Part shown: one piece after another, positions 19,328 through 28,114 of the stretch | Position numbering within the stretch: position 1 is the stretch's first letter | How the letters are laid out: every line of letters starts with the position of its first letter | Source of the DNA: Mikrocytos mackini | Taxonomy: Eukaryota; Endomyxa; Ascetosporea; Mikrocytida; Mikrocytiidae | Direction: 5' to 3' | Length of the DNA stretch: 64,000 nt | Assembly (NCBI GenBank): GCA_030180075.1 | Contig: JASNJN010000030.1 | Span: 1 to 64,000, forward strand | Translations under genes and position numbers: made by a program | Notes under the pieces: generated by a model | Told to the model about the DNA's origin: nothing | Seen by the model: only the letters and a program-made list of their open reading frames with translations | The model's database searches: none

Positions 19328-21079
19328 TTATTTAAACTTAAAAGGATTAACAAAAACTTCTTTTGTTTTCTTAATTTCCTTTTCTTCTTTTTCTTTTTCT
19401 TTAATATCCATTTTATTTTCATCTATTTTTATTTTTATTTTTTCTTCTTGTGCTTTCATTTCTTCATTTACTTTTATACTTTCCTTTTCATTCTCCTCTT
19501 TAATATCACTAACCATCTTTTCTTTATTATCTTCTTCTTTAAACCTTTCTCCCATTATCTCTTCTATCTTTTCACACATTCTAAACATATTATAATTCCT
19601 ACACAATTTAACCGCTCCTTGCATACTCACCTTTTTATTCAGCAACTTCACATAATCAATAATAAGACCTTCGTTCTTTCTAACTCTTATCAGTTCACTT
19701 ACTATTCTAATTATCAATTTATCTTCATTCACTTCTTTTTCGCGTTTGTTTTTATTAACACTAAACAAATTCAAATTGTTAAATTCACTTTCTAGCTTTT
19801 CAAGTTTTGTCATTCCACTACCATTGTTACCAAACAGTGTACTTCTTTGTTCTTCCTTTTGTACTTTACTGTGTTTACTTTGTTTACTATTTCTATTGTA
19901 ATTTAACACATTTAATTCTATTAAGTTTAAATTAAAATTTGTGAACGGTGTAATGTATTTCCCTTTATTCTTTTGTTGTTTAACATAAAACAGTCTTTGA
20001 TTTTTAATGTAAATAGGAAAGTACAAATGTTCGTTTAATTCGTCGTTGAAATAAAACTTAAAGTTTAATATAAATTGTACACAAGAAGAATAATTGTGTA
20101 ACATTATTAAATTTCCATGTTTGTCTGAAACGTACAAATTGTCAAACTCATCAAAAGACATAAAGTTTGGCACTTTCAAGAAAGAAGGAACGTGTACTAA
20201 ACTTTCTTTTTTGATATATTTGTTGTTTATTATTTTGTACCTTTCTATTAAAGTATTATTATTATTATTGTTTTTATTGTGAGAAGAAAGAATGGAAATA
20301 AAGTTGGGCGTTAAAGAAGCTGTTATTAATTTTTTAGGTGAAACAAAACTTGCAATTTCTCGTCCGTAAATATTAAACAGAAAAACTGTTTGTAAGTGTT
20401 TTATTTGTAGAGAAGCTGTAGTAAGAAGAATGAGCTCTTTAGACATGCAAATTGAAAGTACTTTTGAGTGTTCGAAGTCAGTCTTTATTACAATGAGCTT
20501 TCTATCGCCGGAAAATGCGCGGAAGGCCACGCTTAGTTTGTCTTTTTGTTGGTAAACAATTATCAAACCAAACTCAGAAAAGCAGCCTGCTACTATGTGC
20601 TGGGAAACGGTAAGGGAAACGGGCGCAGAAAAATCTACGTCAGAAAAGTCGATTCGAATGTTTTCCTCTAGTTGGAGTATGGAATGTGTCATTTTGCCCA
20701 AATAAGACCAGTATAACGTTCTAGATTTGGAATTATTTTTTTCTGAAAATGGAGTTGAGTTGGAAGTGAAAGGCTTGATTTGGTTAGATTTAGTTAGCGG
20801 GTGAGATGATAACCCAATATTATCGGGGTTTGAAGAATCGAGGGATTCACCGGTTAGGTCAGAATCTTCAGATATATCTTCAAGTCCAGAAATGGGGCTG
20901 GCCTCTAATTGTGCGAGAATGTTGTTCCTTTTGGATTTTTTGGTAGTCTGGAATGTTTTGGAGGTCTTTGAGTGGGTTTTGGCTGCATTGAAACCAATGA
21001 GTTTTGCTGCTTGTATGTCTTCTTCCGTGGGGTCTTTGTCGATGATGAACGAGTTAATGTCGCTACTGCTTTCGTCCAT
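19328..21079 (-). CDS. Ctf4/AND-1 (WDHD1)-like replication adaptor, reduced
   Basis: 583 residues. Positions about 123-395 resemble the second beta-propeller (SepB domain) of Ctf4/WDHD1: IRIDFSDVDFSAP followed by a string of propeller strands, an LFNIYGREI strand and the MSFDEFDNLYVSDKHGNLI strand, which parallels the WDHD1 pattern ending YVDSEGIVRML. Residues about 450-510 are helical and resemble the Ctf4 C-terminal bundle (MQGAVKLCRNYNMFRMCEKI). Ctf4 links the CMG helicase to DNA polymerase alpha. The N-terminal WD40 propeller of animal and yeast proteins is absent; residues 1-120 are low complexity. The tail from 510 is charged. An AAATTT-type motif precedes the start. The assignment rests on recalled family patterns. 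Confidence 0.55.
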   Translation of the reverse strand: MDESSSDINSFIIDKDPTEEDIQAAKLIGFNAAKTHSKTSKTFQTTKKSKRNNILAQLEASPISGLEDISEDSDLTGESLDSSNPDNIGLSSHPLTKSNQIKPFTSNSTPFSEKNNSKSRTLYWSYLGKMTHSILQLEENIRIDFSDVDFSAPVSLTVSQHIVAGCFSEFGLIIVYQQKDKLSVAFRAFSGDRKLIVIKTDFEHSKVLSICMSKELILLTTASLQIKHLQTVFLFNIYGREIASFVSPKKLITASLTPNFISILSSHNKNNNNNNTLIERYKIINNKYIKKESLVHVPSFLKVPNFMSFDEFDNLYVSDKHGNLIMLHNYSSCVQFILNFKFYFNDELNEHLYFPIYIKNQRLFYVKQQKNKGKYITPFTNFNLNLIELNVLNYNRNSKQSKHSKVQKEEQRSTLFGNNGSGMTKLEKLESEFNNLNLFSVNKNKREKEVNEDKLIIRIVSELIRVRKNEGLIIDYVKLLNKKVSMQGAVKLCRNYNMFRMCEKIEEIMGERFKEEDNKEKMVSDIKEENEKESIKVNEEMKAQEEKIKIKIDENKMDIKEKEKEEKEIKKTKEVFVNPFKFK

Positions 21080-21113
21080 TTGTATTTTTCAAAAATTAAA
21101 AAATTTTAATCTT
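21080..21113 (-). promoter_or_regulatory. AAATTT-type start-proximal motif
   Basis: On the minus strand, AAAATTTTTTAATTTTTGAAAA-like sequence ends a few bases before the ATG of the Ctf4-like gene, the same class of motif as upstream of DED1. A promoter role is inferred. Confidence 0.45.
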
Positions 21114-21300
21114 AAATATAGTCACGGGGTTTATAAAGAACACGATATGTATATGAACCCCCCATAATCTTTTAATGGTATAGGTGTTGATTTGGACAAA
21201 AACAATCGTAAAATATTTCCAAAACTTAAATCTTGAAAATCGAGTTTACCTATATATTTTCTTAGCACAACCTTATTATACCATACACAAACATACTACT

Positions 21301-21762
21301 ATGAAGTACTACCAAGTATCATTCAAGGAACTTTCAACTGTCCTTGGACCTCTATACAATAACTCACGACAAAACTATCTCTACAACACCCGCGCTGCGC
21401 GTTTACAGTCTGAAGCAGCGCCCACATTCGACGATACCGCTCAGAACGTTGACCAACTCTCCATAGACACAGCTACATCCTTTGACATCAAGGCCAATTG
21501 CACAACCACATCTTACGAGCCTTCTCATAAAGAACAAGAATCAGAAAACAACCAAGAAATTTCAGAGAACAAAGAAAACAATGAAAGTAATAAATTGGAG
21601 CATAGAAAGAGCAGGTCGAATACATTTAAACATTTAAAGAAGTTTTTCCACATTGGAAAGAAAGGACATAAAAATAAGAATAAAAATAAAAGTGAAAAGA
21701 AAAGTGACAAAGAAGAAAAATGTCAAACAAAAACTGCTTCTGAAGAAAAAGAGATTGTGTAA
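21301..21762 (+). CDS. Small basic hypothetical protein
   Basis: A 153-residue protein starting MKYYQVSFKELST. The frame is open back to 21184, but the ATG at 21301 is preferred because the upstream codons are AT-rich filler. The first 85 residues are mixed polar; the rest is Glu/Lys/Asn-rich with a Lys/His-rich block (HLKKFFHIGKKGHKNKNKNK). There is no signal peptide and no transmembrane helix. The basic block could bind nucleic acid or serve as a nuclear localisation signal. I do not recognise it. It is the last host gene before the Ty3 insertion. Confidence 0.5.
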   Translation: MKYYQVSFKELSTVLGPLYNNSRQNYLYNTRAARLQSEAAPTFDDTAQNVDQLSIDTATSFDIKANCTTTSYEPSHKEQESENNQEISENKENNESNKLEHRKSRSNTFKHLKKFFHIGKKGHKNKNKNKSEKKSDKEEKCQTKTASEEKEIV

Positions 21763-21913
21763 ATAACTAGTATAAAATAGAATTCTGAGTAGTGTTCTTG
21801 TTTTAAGTTGGATCTTAAATTATGTGAATTTATAACATTAAAATTTGGGTTCGATTCTTATCAGCCCCGAAAATTATATATAGCCACTAAAAATTCAATA
21901 TAGCAATTAAATT

Positions 21914-22119
21914 TGTCGCGAGTACGCGATGTGTTGTGACCTGAAATGGGGCCACGTAGTATAAGGTCGTAGATTGCTTTCATTTTATAACCTATAATTT
22001 TTATATAAAAATAAATTCTTATTTTTTATTTACTTACTAAGATCACAGGGAAAGGTCTAAAACCGGTAAAACCCTATGATTAGCATCATTATAAACATGT
22101 CGTATACAAGGGTACGACA
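21914..22119 (-). repeat. 3' LTR of the Ty3-type element
   Basis: 206 bp, TGTCG...CGACA, apparently identical to the copy at 26352-26557. The integrase reading frame runs about 31 bases into it. Confidence 0.95.
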
Positions 22120-23243
22120 TCTTTCTCCTCCTGGAGTTGCAAGCCTTTGTCATTTGTTCTTATAGGCTTCACTCCTTTAATATTCTGTATCGTCTGTCTA
22201 TCTAACTCGTCCACTCGTATTCTATTATTATCAAGTACCTCTATTACTTGAAAAGGTCCGAGCCATGGATCTTCAAACTTAAAAGGACTTCGATTCTTAA
22301 TCATAACGTATTCGTCCTTTTTATATTCATACGCTATTCGTCTTTGATTCCTCTTCTTTTCCTCGTTTACCGCTCTCCTAGTTATCCTGTCAAGTGCTTC
22401 CTTTCTTTTACTTGATAGATCGTTCTTCATTAAGTCAAAAGGGGAGTAGGATTTCAACATCTCAAAAGGCGACAAACACGCGGTGCTGTGACTCGCCAAG
22501 TTAAGCGCTCTATATAACTTATTTTCCAGTTTGTCCAATTCTATGCCCTTGTTGATTAACACTGTATTCTTAATTATCGGGTTTCTGCGTTCCGATACTG
22601 AGTTCGAAGTTGGGTTGTAAGGAGACGTTATAGAGTGGTGTATGTTCTTCTGTTTACAGTAGTGTTTAAGAAGCTTGGTACAGTACTGTCTTCCTCCGTC
22701 CGACAGAATTATGGAGGGCATACCATATCTTTTTATCCAATCCTTTATTAAGTTTAAGACGATTTCTCCAGTTATAGAGTAGAGAATCGTTGTCTCCGTA
22801 AAGCGGGTCGTCATGTCTGTAATTCCGATGATCCAGAACTTTTCTTCTTCAGCGTTGATAAAATAGGATGACTTTATAGGGCCGAAGATATCGGTAGATA
22901 TGAAATCTAGCGGTATATCGTGTGTTAAGGTTCCCGACACTTTGCCGTATTTATGGCATGTTGTCTTTACGTTTCTGCAGTCGACACAATTGGAAGTTAT
23001 TAGTTTTATGTTTTCTTTTATGTCCTTCATAACGATGTATTCCTTTATCGTTTGATAGAGTCTACTTTCGCCAGGGTGCTCAAGGAACAAATGAATGTGA
23101 TGCAAAACCTGCTGGCTGATCATAGAAGGAATTATAAGTCTTTTCCTCTGGTCAAAGTAAAGTTTCTTTCCACGTAGGCCGGTTGACTCTAGCTTTTGGT
23201 CTTTTATAATCTTCTGAACATAGTTACATGTTTTGTTTGTCAC
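22089..23243 (-). CDS. Ty3-type integrase (pol C-terminal part)
   Basis: The integrase region, in a different frame from the upstream polymerase. It has the zinc-binding HHCC (HIHLFLEH ... CVDC), the catalytic triad D (STDIFGP), D (LSDGGRQY) and E (VSERRNP) with exactly 35 residues between the last two, and a GPY/F-type module (FEDPWLGPFQVIEVL). It inserts retrotransposon cDNA into the genome. The frame overlaps the end of the polymerase frame over 23224-23243 and lacks an ATG at the boundary (it opens at a GTG), so it would need a +1 frameshift. The stop lies inside the 3' LTR. All catalytic residues are present. Confidence 0.9.
   Translation of the reverse strand: MTNKTCNYVQKIIKDQKLESTGLRGKKLYFDQRKRLIIPSMISQQVLHHIHLFLEHPGESRLYQTIKEYIVMKDIKENIKLITSNCVDCRNVKTTCHKYGKVSGTLTHDIPLDFISTDIFGPIKSSYFINAEEEKFWIIGITDMTTRFTETTILYSITGEIVLNLIKDWIKRYGMPSIILSDGGRQYCTKLLKHYCKQKNIHHSITSPYNPTSNSVSERRNPIIKNTVLINKGIELDKLENKLYRALNLASHSTACLSPFEMLKSYSPFDLMKNDLSSKRKEALDRITRRAVNEEKKRNQRRIAYEYKKDEYVMIKNRSPFKFEDPWLGPFQVIEVLDNNRIRVDELDRQTIQNIKGVKPIRTNDKGLQLQEEKDVVPLYTTCL
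22120..22132 (-). promoter_or_regulatory. Polypurine tract
   Basis: On the element strand AGGAGGAGAAAGA lies directly before the 3' LTR, where plus-strand DNA synthesis is primed. Confidence 0.75.
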
Positions 23244-25476
23244 TAATTTCCTTTAGATTGTAATTAAAGTTAAAATTTTGCTCTTTGCAGTAGAATAGCC
23301 TAGATAAGGTGTCGGCTAGTAGATTGTTCTCTCCTTTCAAATGTGTGAGGGTATAGGTTAATTCCTCAATTTCCAACTTCCAACGGTTTATCCGTTTGGA
23401 CAAGTTGCTATTAAAGATTAAGTTGGCATTGTCTGTTTCTATATGAACTAAGGAGTTGAAGACTAAAGTCTTAAAGTGACGAAGGGCGCGCAAGATGGCA
23501 TATGTTTCCTTTTCCACAATACTGTATCTTTGTTCAGTCGTGGAGAGTTTTGCGCTGAAAAATCCTATCGATTTGTTGTTTTGCAGAAGGGCTGCCCCTA
23601 TTGCATAATCACTTGCATCGGTCTGCAAGACGAAGGAAGAATTTAAGTCTGGGTGTTGTAGAAGGGTCTTTTGTTTAAGTTCATCGATAATCTCCTTAAC
23701 TGTCTGAGAGTCCTTATTTGTCCAAGAAAATGTTGTATCAGCTTTTGTCTTTTCCGTAATCGAGTGTATTCGTTTACTTAATTGTGGTATGAAGTTTCTA
23801 AACCACTGCAAAAATCCTACGACTTTGCGTATTTGTTTCTTCGTCTTTGGAGTAAAGTTTTCTATTGAACTCACTCGCGAAATGTCTGGAAGAATTCCAT
23901 TCTTGGAAATGATATGGGCCAAGTAGTTTATTGAGGGCTTGTTGAAACTGGACTTTTCAAAATTAATGGAAATAGAGTGTTCTTTAAGTCTGTCGAGAAC
24001 TCTCTTCACGTGTTCTTTATGTTCTTTAAAGGAAGTAGAAAAGATGACAATATCATCAAGATAGACGGCCACGTATTTAAATTCGTTGAATAAGTTGTTC
24101 ATCGCGTTCTGAGACGTACGCGGAGCATTCGTTAATCCGAATGGCATTCGGAGAAACTCATACTGCTTGTCTCCTAAAACGAACGATGTTAGAAATTGGT
24201 GCTCAGGATTAACGGGAATCTGGTAGTATCCACTACGCAGGTCAATTTGAGAGAAATGTGTAGCGCCGTGAAAGTCTCTTAGTACATCTTGTAAAGGGGG
24301 CAATGGAGTATTCGTTGGAATAGTTACTGAATTTAGTTTTCTGTAGTCTATAATAAGCCTTACCTCATGGTTCTTTTTATATATGGGGTAGGCGGGCGCA
24401 GCAAATGAACTCATGCTCGGTCGAATTATGTTATGAGAAAGAAGTCTCTTAATTTCTTCTTCGGTTTGAGTTTTCTTTTGTAGAGGTATGGGATATGGTT
24501 TAGCTTTTATAGGAGTATAGTTGTCCAGAAAAATATCATGTGTTGTTCCGGAAATCGTACCTGTCGTGGGGTTGTTTAATTTGTATGTCTTTATAGCTTC
24601 GTCAAGGTCTGCAGTTGATTCTTGTACGGAGAATACTGTAGTCTTTTCCGTTATAGATTTGTCAAACGTTGACCATTTCTGCTCTGTACCTCCTATTTCG
24701 AAGTGAAAACCTGCCAAGGCAATTGTGCCTTCCTTGAAATTAAGTATGGCTTCTTGTTTTCTTAAGAAAGATAGTCCTAAAATAATGTCCATTTCCTTCA
24801 TTTCTAGGACAACAAATTCCTCCTTGAATTGAACATTAGGGTTGCCTTCAAGTTTGAAAGTAAGTGTAGTGACGGAATCTATCTTTTCTTTATCGCCGTT
24901 TGCTAAAATAATAGTCTTCGAAGGAATTGAGTGTTGTGTTGCATCAATCCTACGTAATGAGCTTTTGGATATGAAATTTAGTTGGGAGCCTGAGCCGATG
25001 ATAGCTATTGACGAGATTTCTTTATCTGTTGTCAATTGTATCGTAAGAAGAGCATTTCCAGCTTCTGGTTCCTGAATGGCCAGATTAAAAGGGTTTTCTT
25101 CGTCTGAGGAAGTAGCTGGACCTGGGAAATATTCTTGTTCACAAGGAATCGTCTGTGTATTTATAAGTGACGACTCAGATGTTGTCTGTGGATTTGTGTT
25201 GATGAAATTTAGCCTCTTTGGTTGAGCATTTGGATCGTTGTATTGCCCGTTGTTCCTTCTATAGTTTCCCGAGTTTGCGTTATGTTGGCTGTTATTAAAG
25301 TTTTGTTTCGTGTTTGTCCTCTGTGAAGAGTTACCGTAAGTTGGTCTGGGAGTATAGGGTTTCCCTGGATTAGATGTCGAATTCGTTTGTTGCTTTCGAC
25401 ATTGTGCATCTGTATGGCTGCACGCTCCATGGATCCTGCAGTGCGATCTTGAGTCTCTAGAAGTTTTGTTATAAAA
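23224..25476 (-). CDS. Ty3-type zinc knuckle, protease, reverse transcriptase and RNase H
   Basis: The frame continues directly from gag after its TAG (25477-25479). It first encodes a C-x2-H-x4-H-x4-C zinc knuckle (CRIHGACSHTDAQC, about 25440-25400). Next is a retropepsin-like region whose active-site triplet reads GSG (IAIIGSGSQLNF) where DSG is expected. The reverse transcriptase has LIIDYRKLNS, FSQIDLRSGYYQI, FGLTNAPRTS and YLDD. RNase H has acids in TDASD, VEKETYA, ETDNAN and LADTLSRL. The RT and RNase H look complete; the protease is probably dead from a single GAC-to-GGC type change. The frame stops at 23226-23224 just after RNase H. Confidence 0.9.
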   Translation of the reverse strand, partial: FYNKTSRDSRSHCRIHGACSHTDAQCRKQQTNSTSNPGKPYTPRPTYGNSSQRTNTKQNFNNSQHNANSGNYRRNNGQYNDPNAQPKRLNFINTNPQTTSESSLINTQTIPCEQEYFPGPATSSDEENPFNLAIQEPEAGNALLTIQLTTDKEISSIAIIGSGSQLNFISKSSLRRIDATQHSIPSKTIILANGDKEKIDSVTTLTFKLEGNPNVQFKEEFVVLEMKEMDIILGLSFLRKQEAILNFKEGTIALAGFHFEIGGTEQKWSTFDKSITEKTTVFSVQESTADLDEAIKTYKLNNPTTGTISGTTHDIFLDNYTPIKAKPYPIPLQKKTQTEEEIKRLLSHNIIRPSMSSFAAPAYPIYKKNHEVRLIIDYRKLNSVTIPTNTPLPPLQDVLRDFHGATHFSQIDLRSGYYQIPVNPEHQFLTSFVLGDKQYEFLRMPFGLTNAPRTSQNAMNNLFNEFKYVAVYLDDIVIFSTSFKEHKEHVKRVLDRLKEHSISINFEKSSFNKPSINYLAHIISKNGILPDISRVSSIENFTPKTKKQIRKVVGFLQWFRNFIPQLSKRIHSITEKTKADTTFSWTNKDSQTVKEIIDELKQKTLLQHPDLNSSFVLQTDASDYAIGAALLQNNKSIGFFSAKLSTTEQRYSIVEKETYAILRALRHFKTLVFNSLVHIETDNANLIFNSNLSKRINRWKLEIEELTYTLTHLKGENNLLADTLSRLFYCKEQNFNFNYNLKEISDKQNM

Positions 25477-26265
25477 CTAATGATTAAAACTTCGTTGAGA
25501 TCTTTGACTCTTGTTTTGATATCCACTGGGCTTTTGTGAGTGCTTTGAAATTGGGGAAGTGCGAAGCTGAGAGATACATTCTTCAAGAACAAAGTTTTCG
25601 ACGTTCTTTATGTTCTCGTAAATAGCAAAAGCATCCTGTTTCCCGAGTCTGACCATTTCTCCCTTCGTCAAGCGCGTGAGCCCATTATAAAAGGCTTCTG
25701 TTCTTTTGTTTAACGAAGTAGTCGGGTCATCTCCTCTGCACAGAAACAACCTAATGGTCAAGTAATTAATCGCCAACACATAGGTACTTATAGTTGGGTA
25801 TTGTGATTGACGAATAGACGCCAAGTCATTTAGATAACGACTAGTCGAGCTTTTAGGGTACTTTGCTGCTATCAATCTTTTAACCATCCCAGCAAAATGA
25901 GTCTCATTTTGGTAGATACAAAGAAGGGAAGCAGTTGTCAGAGCGCGCATAGTATTAACGCTCATAGCTTCGTCCCAACCACATTGATTGACTGTCGATT
26001 CAAATGTATCGATCCAAGAATAAACATCTTGTCTCTCGATTGACTCCAAAATCGGAATGGAGCAGGAGATCTGGAGTGTCGTATTCTTTGGTTGGAGTGT
26101 GAAGGAAGCCGTCTTTGGACAGAAGTTCGGATCATAGTCCAAGCACGAAATGTGGGCTTTCAGCTGACTCTTAAAGAGAGATTCTTTCTCTGGTGCTGAG
26201 AAGCTCACTGCAATGGTTCGTAAGGTCTCTATCTTCTCTATTAGAGTGTTCGGATGTCCTTCCAT
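25477..26265 (-). CDS. Ty3-type gag (capsid part)
   Basis: 262 residues of gag ending at TAG 25479-25477. The region from about 90 to 200 (IERQDVYSWIDTFES, then IRQSQYPTISTYVLAI) matches the gag remnant at 6582-7628 and is the capsid-like part. The zinc knuckle expected at the end of gag is not in this frame segment; it lies after the TAG, in the same frame. The product would form the retrotransposon particle. Either the TAG is a suppressible stop or the element is disabled. Confidence 0.85.
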   Translation of the reverse strand: MEGHPNTLIEKIETLRTIAVSFSAPEKESLFKSQLKAHISCLDYDPNFCPKTASFTLQPKNTTLQISCSIPILESIERQDVYSWIDTFESTVNQCGWDEAMSVNTMRALTTASLLCIYQNETHFAGMVKRLIAAKYPKSSTSRYLNDLASIRQSQYPTISTYVLAINYLTIRLFLCRGDDPTTSLNKRTEAFYNGLTRLTKGEMVRLGKQDAFAIYENIKNVENFVLEECISQLRTSPISKHSQKPSGYQNKSQRSQRSFNH

Positions 26266-26351
26266 GGACGTTGGGTCACTTGGGACTGTCTTTTCGATGA
26301 CTTCAAGGATCGTCGCGTAGGGGGAACTAAATTACGACTTTGAATTCAAAA

Positions 26352-26557
26352 TGTCGCGAGTACGCGATGTGTTGTGACCTGAAATGGGGCCACGTAGTAT
26401 AAGGTCGTAGATTGCTTTCATTTTATAACCTATAATTTTTATATAAAAATAAATTCTTATTTTTTATTTACTTACTAAGATCACAGGGAAAGGTCTAAAA
26501 CCGGTAAAACCCTATGATTAGCATCATTATAAACATGTCGTATACAAGGGTACGACA
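26352..26557 (-). repeat. 5' LTR of the Ty3-type element
   Basis: 206 bp, apparently identical to the 3' LTR. On the element strand it is followed by TTTTGAATTCAAAGTCG, where a primer-binding site should lie; this does not start with the usual TGG complementary to a tRNA 3' end. Confidence 0.95.
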
Positions 26558-27097
26558 AAATTCTATATATAGTCAACCATGATATAATTCTATAAGATTT
26601 ACACACGTAATATTTACAAACTAGATTGACTTAATATCTACACAAAACAAAATTTTGTACTTGTTTTTAAGCCTTTATAATTAACTGAGCTTATGTTTGG
26701 TATAAATATCAAACCATTCTCGGTTCATTTTTTAGAAAACGTAGTGTGTATAAAAAGTTTAGTGTTTTAAAACAAATGTTGAAAAATTAACTTCTTAATT
26801 AAAAATACCTCGTTAATCGGATTGCAAACATTTATCAAAACACTACCATCACTCTAAAATAAGCCATAAAAGTGCTTTTTTTGGTGGATTGATCCGTGGT
26901 GTTTTTAAGCCAGTAAATTTAGTCAGATAACAACAAAAACGACTTCACGCTTTAATAGTACTATAACACGACTACGCCTTGTTCAAATAACTCCTACATG
27001 CGTTATGTTTGTTTAAAGTTTAAAAATTTTATTTTCAAAGAAAACCCTACGGCTCAACAATCCCACACCCTGTTTCTCGGGACGGACACACCAAAGC

Positions 27098-27328
27098 ATG
27101 GATATAGAATTCAATAAAGCGAGTGTAGACTTTGGAATAACTACATATGGCATGGACAGACCATACAACCATACAATCCCTTCCAAAATGAACATGATGA
27201 GAGAATTTCTTCTACAAACGGAAACCTTTGTCTGGGAAGACAAACAATTGTACAGACATATAGGATACTGTCGTGGCCGATGTATTTATGTTTATGTGAA
27301 AGGACTGGACGGGAGGAAATACAAATGA
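27098..27328 (+). CDS. 76-residue protein encoded in left TIR arm
   Basis: A short open frame (MDIEFNKASVDFGITTYGMD...) inside the left arm, less AT-rich than its surroundings, ending in a basic GLDGRKYK. An AAATTT-type motif lies about 60-85 bp upstream (27013-27040), as for other genes here. An identical frame exists in the other arm. I recognise no family; it may be a captured host fragment or chance. Overlapping antisense frames in the same arm look less protein-like. Confidence 0.3.
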   Translation: MDIEFNKASVDFGITTYGMDRPYNHTIPSKMNMMREFLLQTETFVWEDKQLYRHIGYCRGRCIYVYVKGLDGRKYK

Positions 27329-27883
27329 ACAAAACAAACTAAGCTAGAAAAACGATATTTGGTTAAATGAAGGTATTTTGGACTTGAACAGACCAAGAAT
27401 GTGTTCATCGGGGTTATACAAATTATCTAGCTAACTGTTTAGTAAATTAATCGGTCTAAGTTATTTACCTGATTTTTATTGTAAAATGAATCAAACCGCA
27501 ATTTACTTATTATTGAGTTTGATATAATTTTTTGTTATTAACTGAATAATTGTAATTTATTTTTTGTCCTTCAATAATAAATGTTTTACAGTTTATTAAT
27601 TTTTTCATTTTTTATCACTCAACAAAATATGTTAATTACAGCCTGATTTTATCAAAAAGTTAAAACAATATTACACAATAGTTGAACAATTTCAAAACAG
27701 TTTTATTATTTACAACTTTTCCTTTCATACACTCATAACTTCTTAAACCGAAGAATTAAGCAATATATTAAATTACTCCTCGATGAAACATTCTATAACC
27801 CCGATGAACACATTCTTGGTCTGTTCAAGTCCAAAATACCTTCATTTAACCAAATATCGTTTTTCTAGCTTAGTTTGTTTTGT

Positions 27884-28114
27884 TCATTTGTATTTCCTCC
27901 CGTCCAGTCCTTTCACATAAACATAAATACATCGGCCACGACAGTATCCTATATGTCTGTACAATTGTTTGTCTTCCCAGACAAAGGTTTCCGTTTGTAG
28001 AAGAAATTCTCTCATCATGTTCATTTTGGAAGGGATTGTATGGTTGTATGGTCTGTCCATGCCATATGTAGTTATTCCAAAGTCTACACTCGCTTTATTG
28101 AATTCTATATCCAT
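27884..28114 (-). CDS. 76-residue protein encoded in right TIR arm
   Basis: The mirror copy of the frame at 27098-27328, with the same predicted residues throughout and the same upstream AAATTT-type motif in inverted position. Conservation follows from the palindrome and does not by itself prove function. Confidence 0.3.
   Translation of the reverse strand: MDIEFNKASVDFGITTYGMDRPYNHTIPSKMNMMREFLLQTETFVWEDKQLYRHIGYCRGRCIYVYVKGLDGRKYK

Larger units (their letters stand above)
21914..26557 (-). mobile_element. Complete Ty3-type LTR retrotransposon
   Basis: A 4,644-bp element read on the minus strand. The two 206-bp LTRs look identical base for base, begin TGTCG and end CGACA. The flanks are perfect 5-bp direct repeats AAATT (21909-21913 and 26558-26562). 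The order gag, protease, reverse transcriptase, RNase H, integrase is that of Ty3/gypsy elements. A purine-rich tract adjoins the 3' LTR. The coding region carries an in-frame TAG, a frame change before integrase, and a Gly at the protease catalytic position, although the LTRs show insertion was recent. Confidence 0.93.

Noticed and set aside
21840-21870. tRNA-like T-arm (GGGTTCGATTC ... CAGCCCCGA) close to the Ty3 insertion
   Set aside because: No matching acceptor, D or anticodon arms upstream, and the T-stem does not pair. Ty3 elements like tRNA genes, but none can be supported here.
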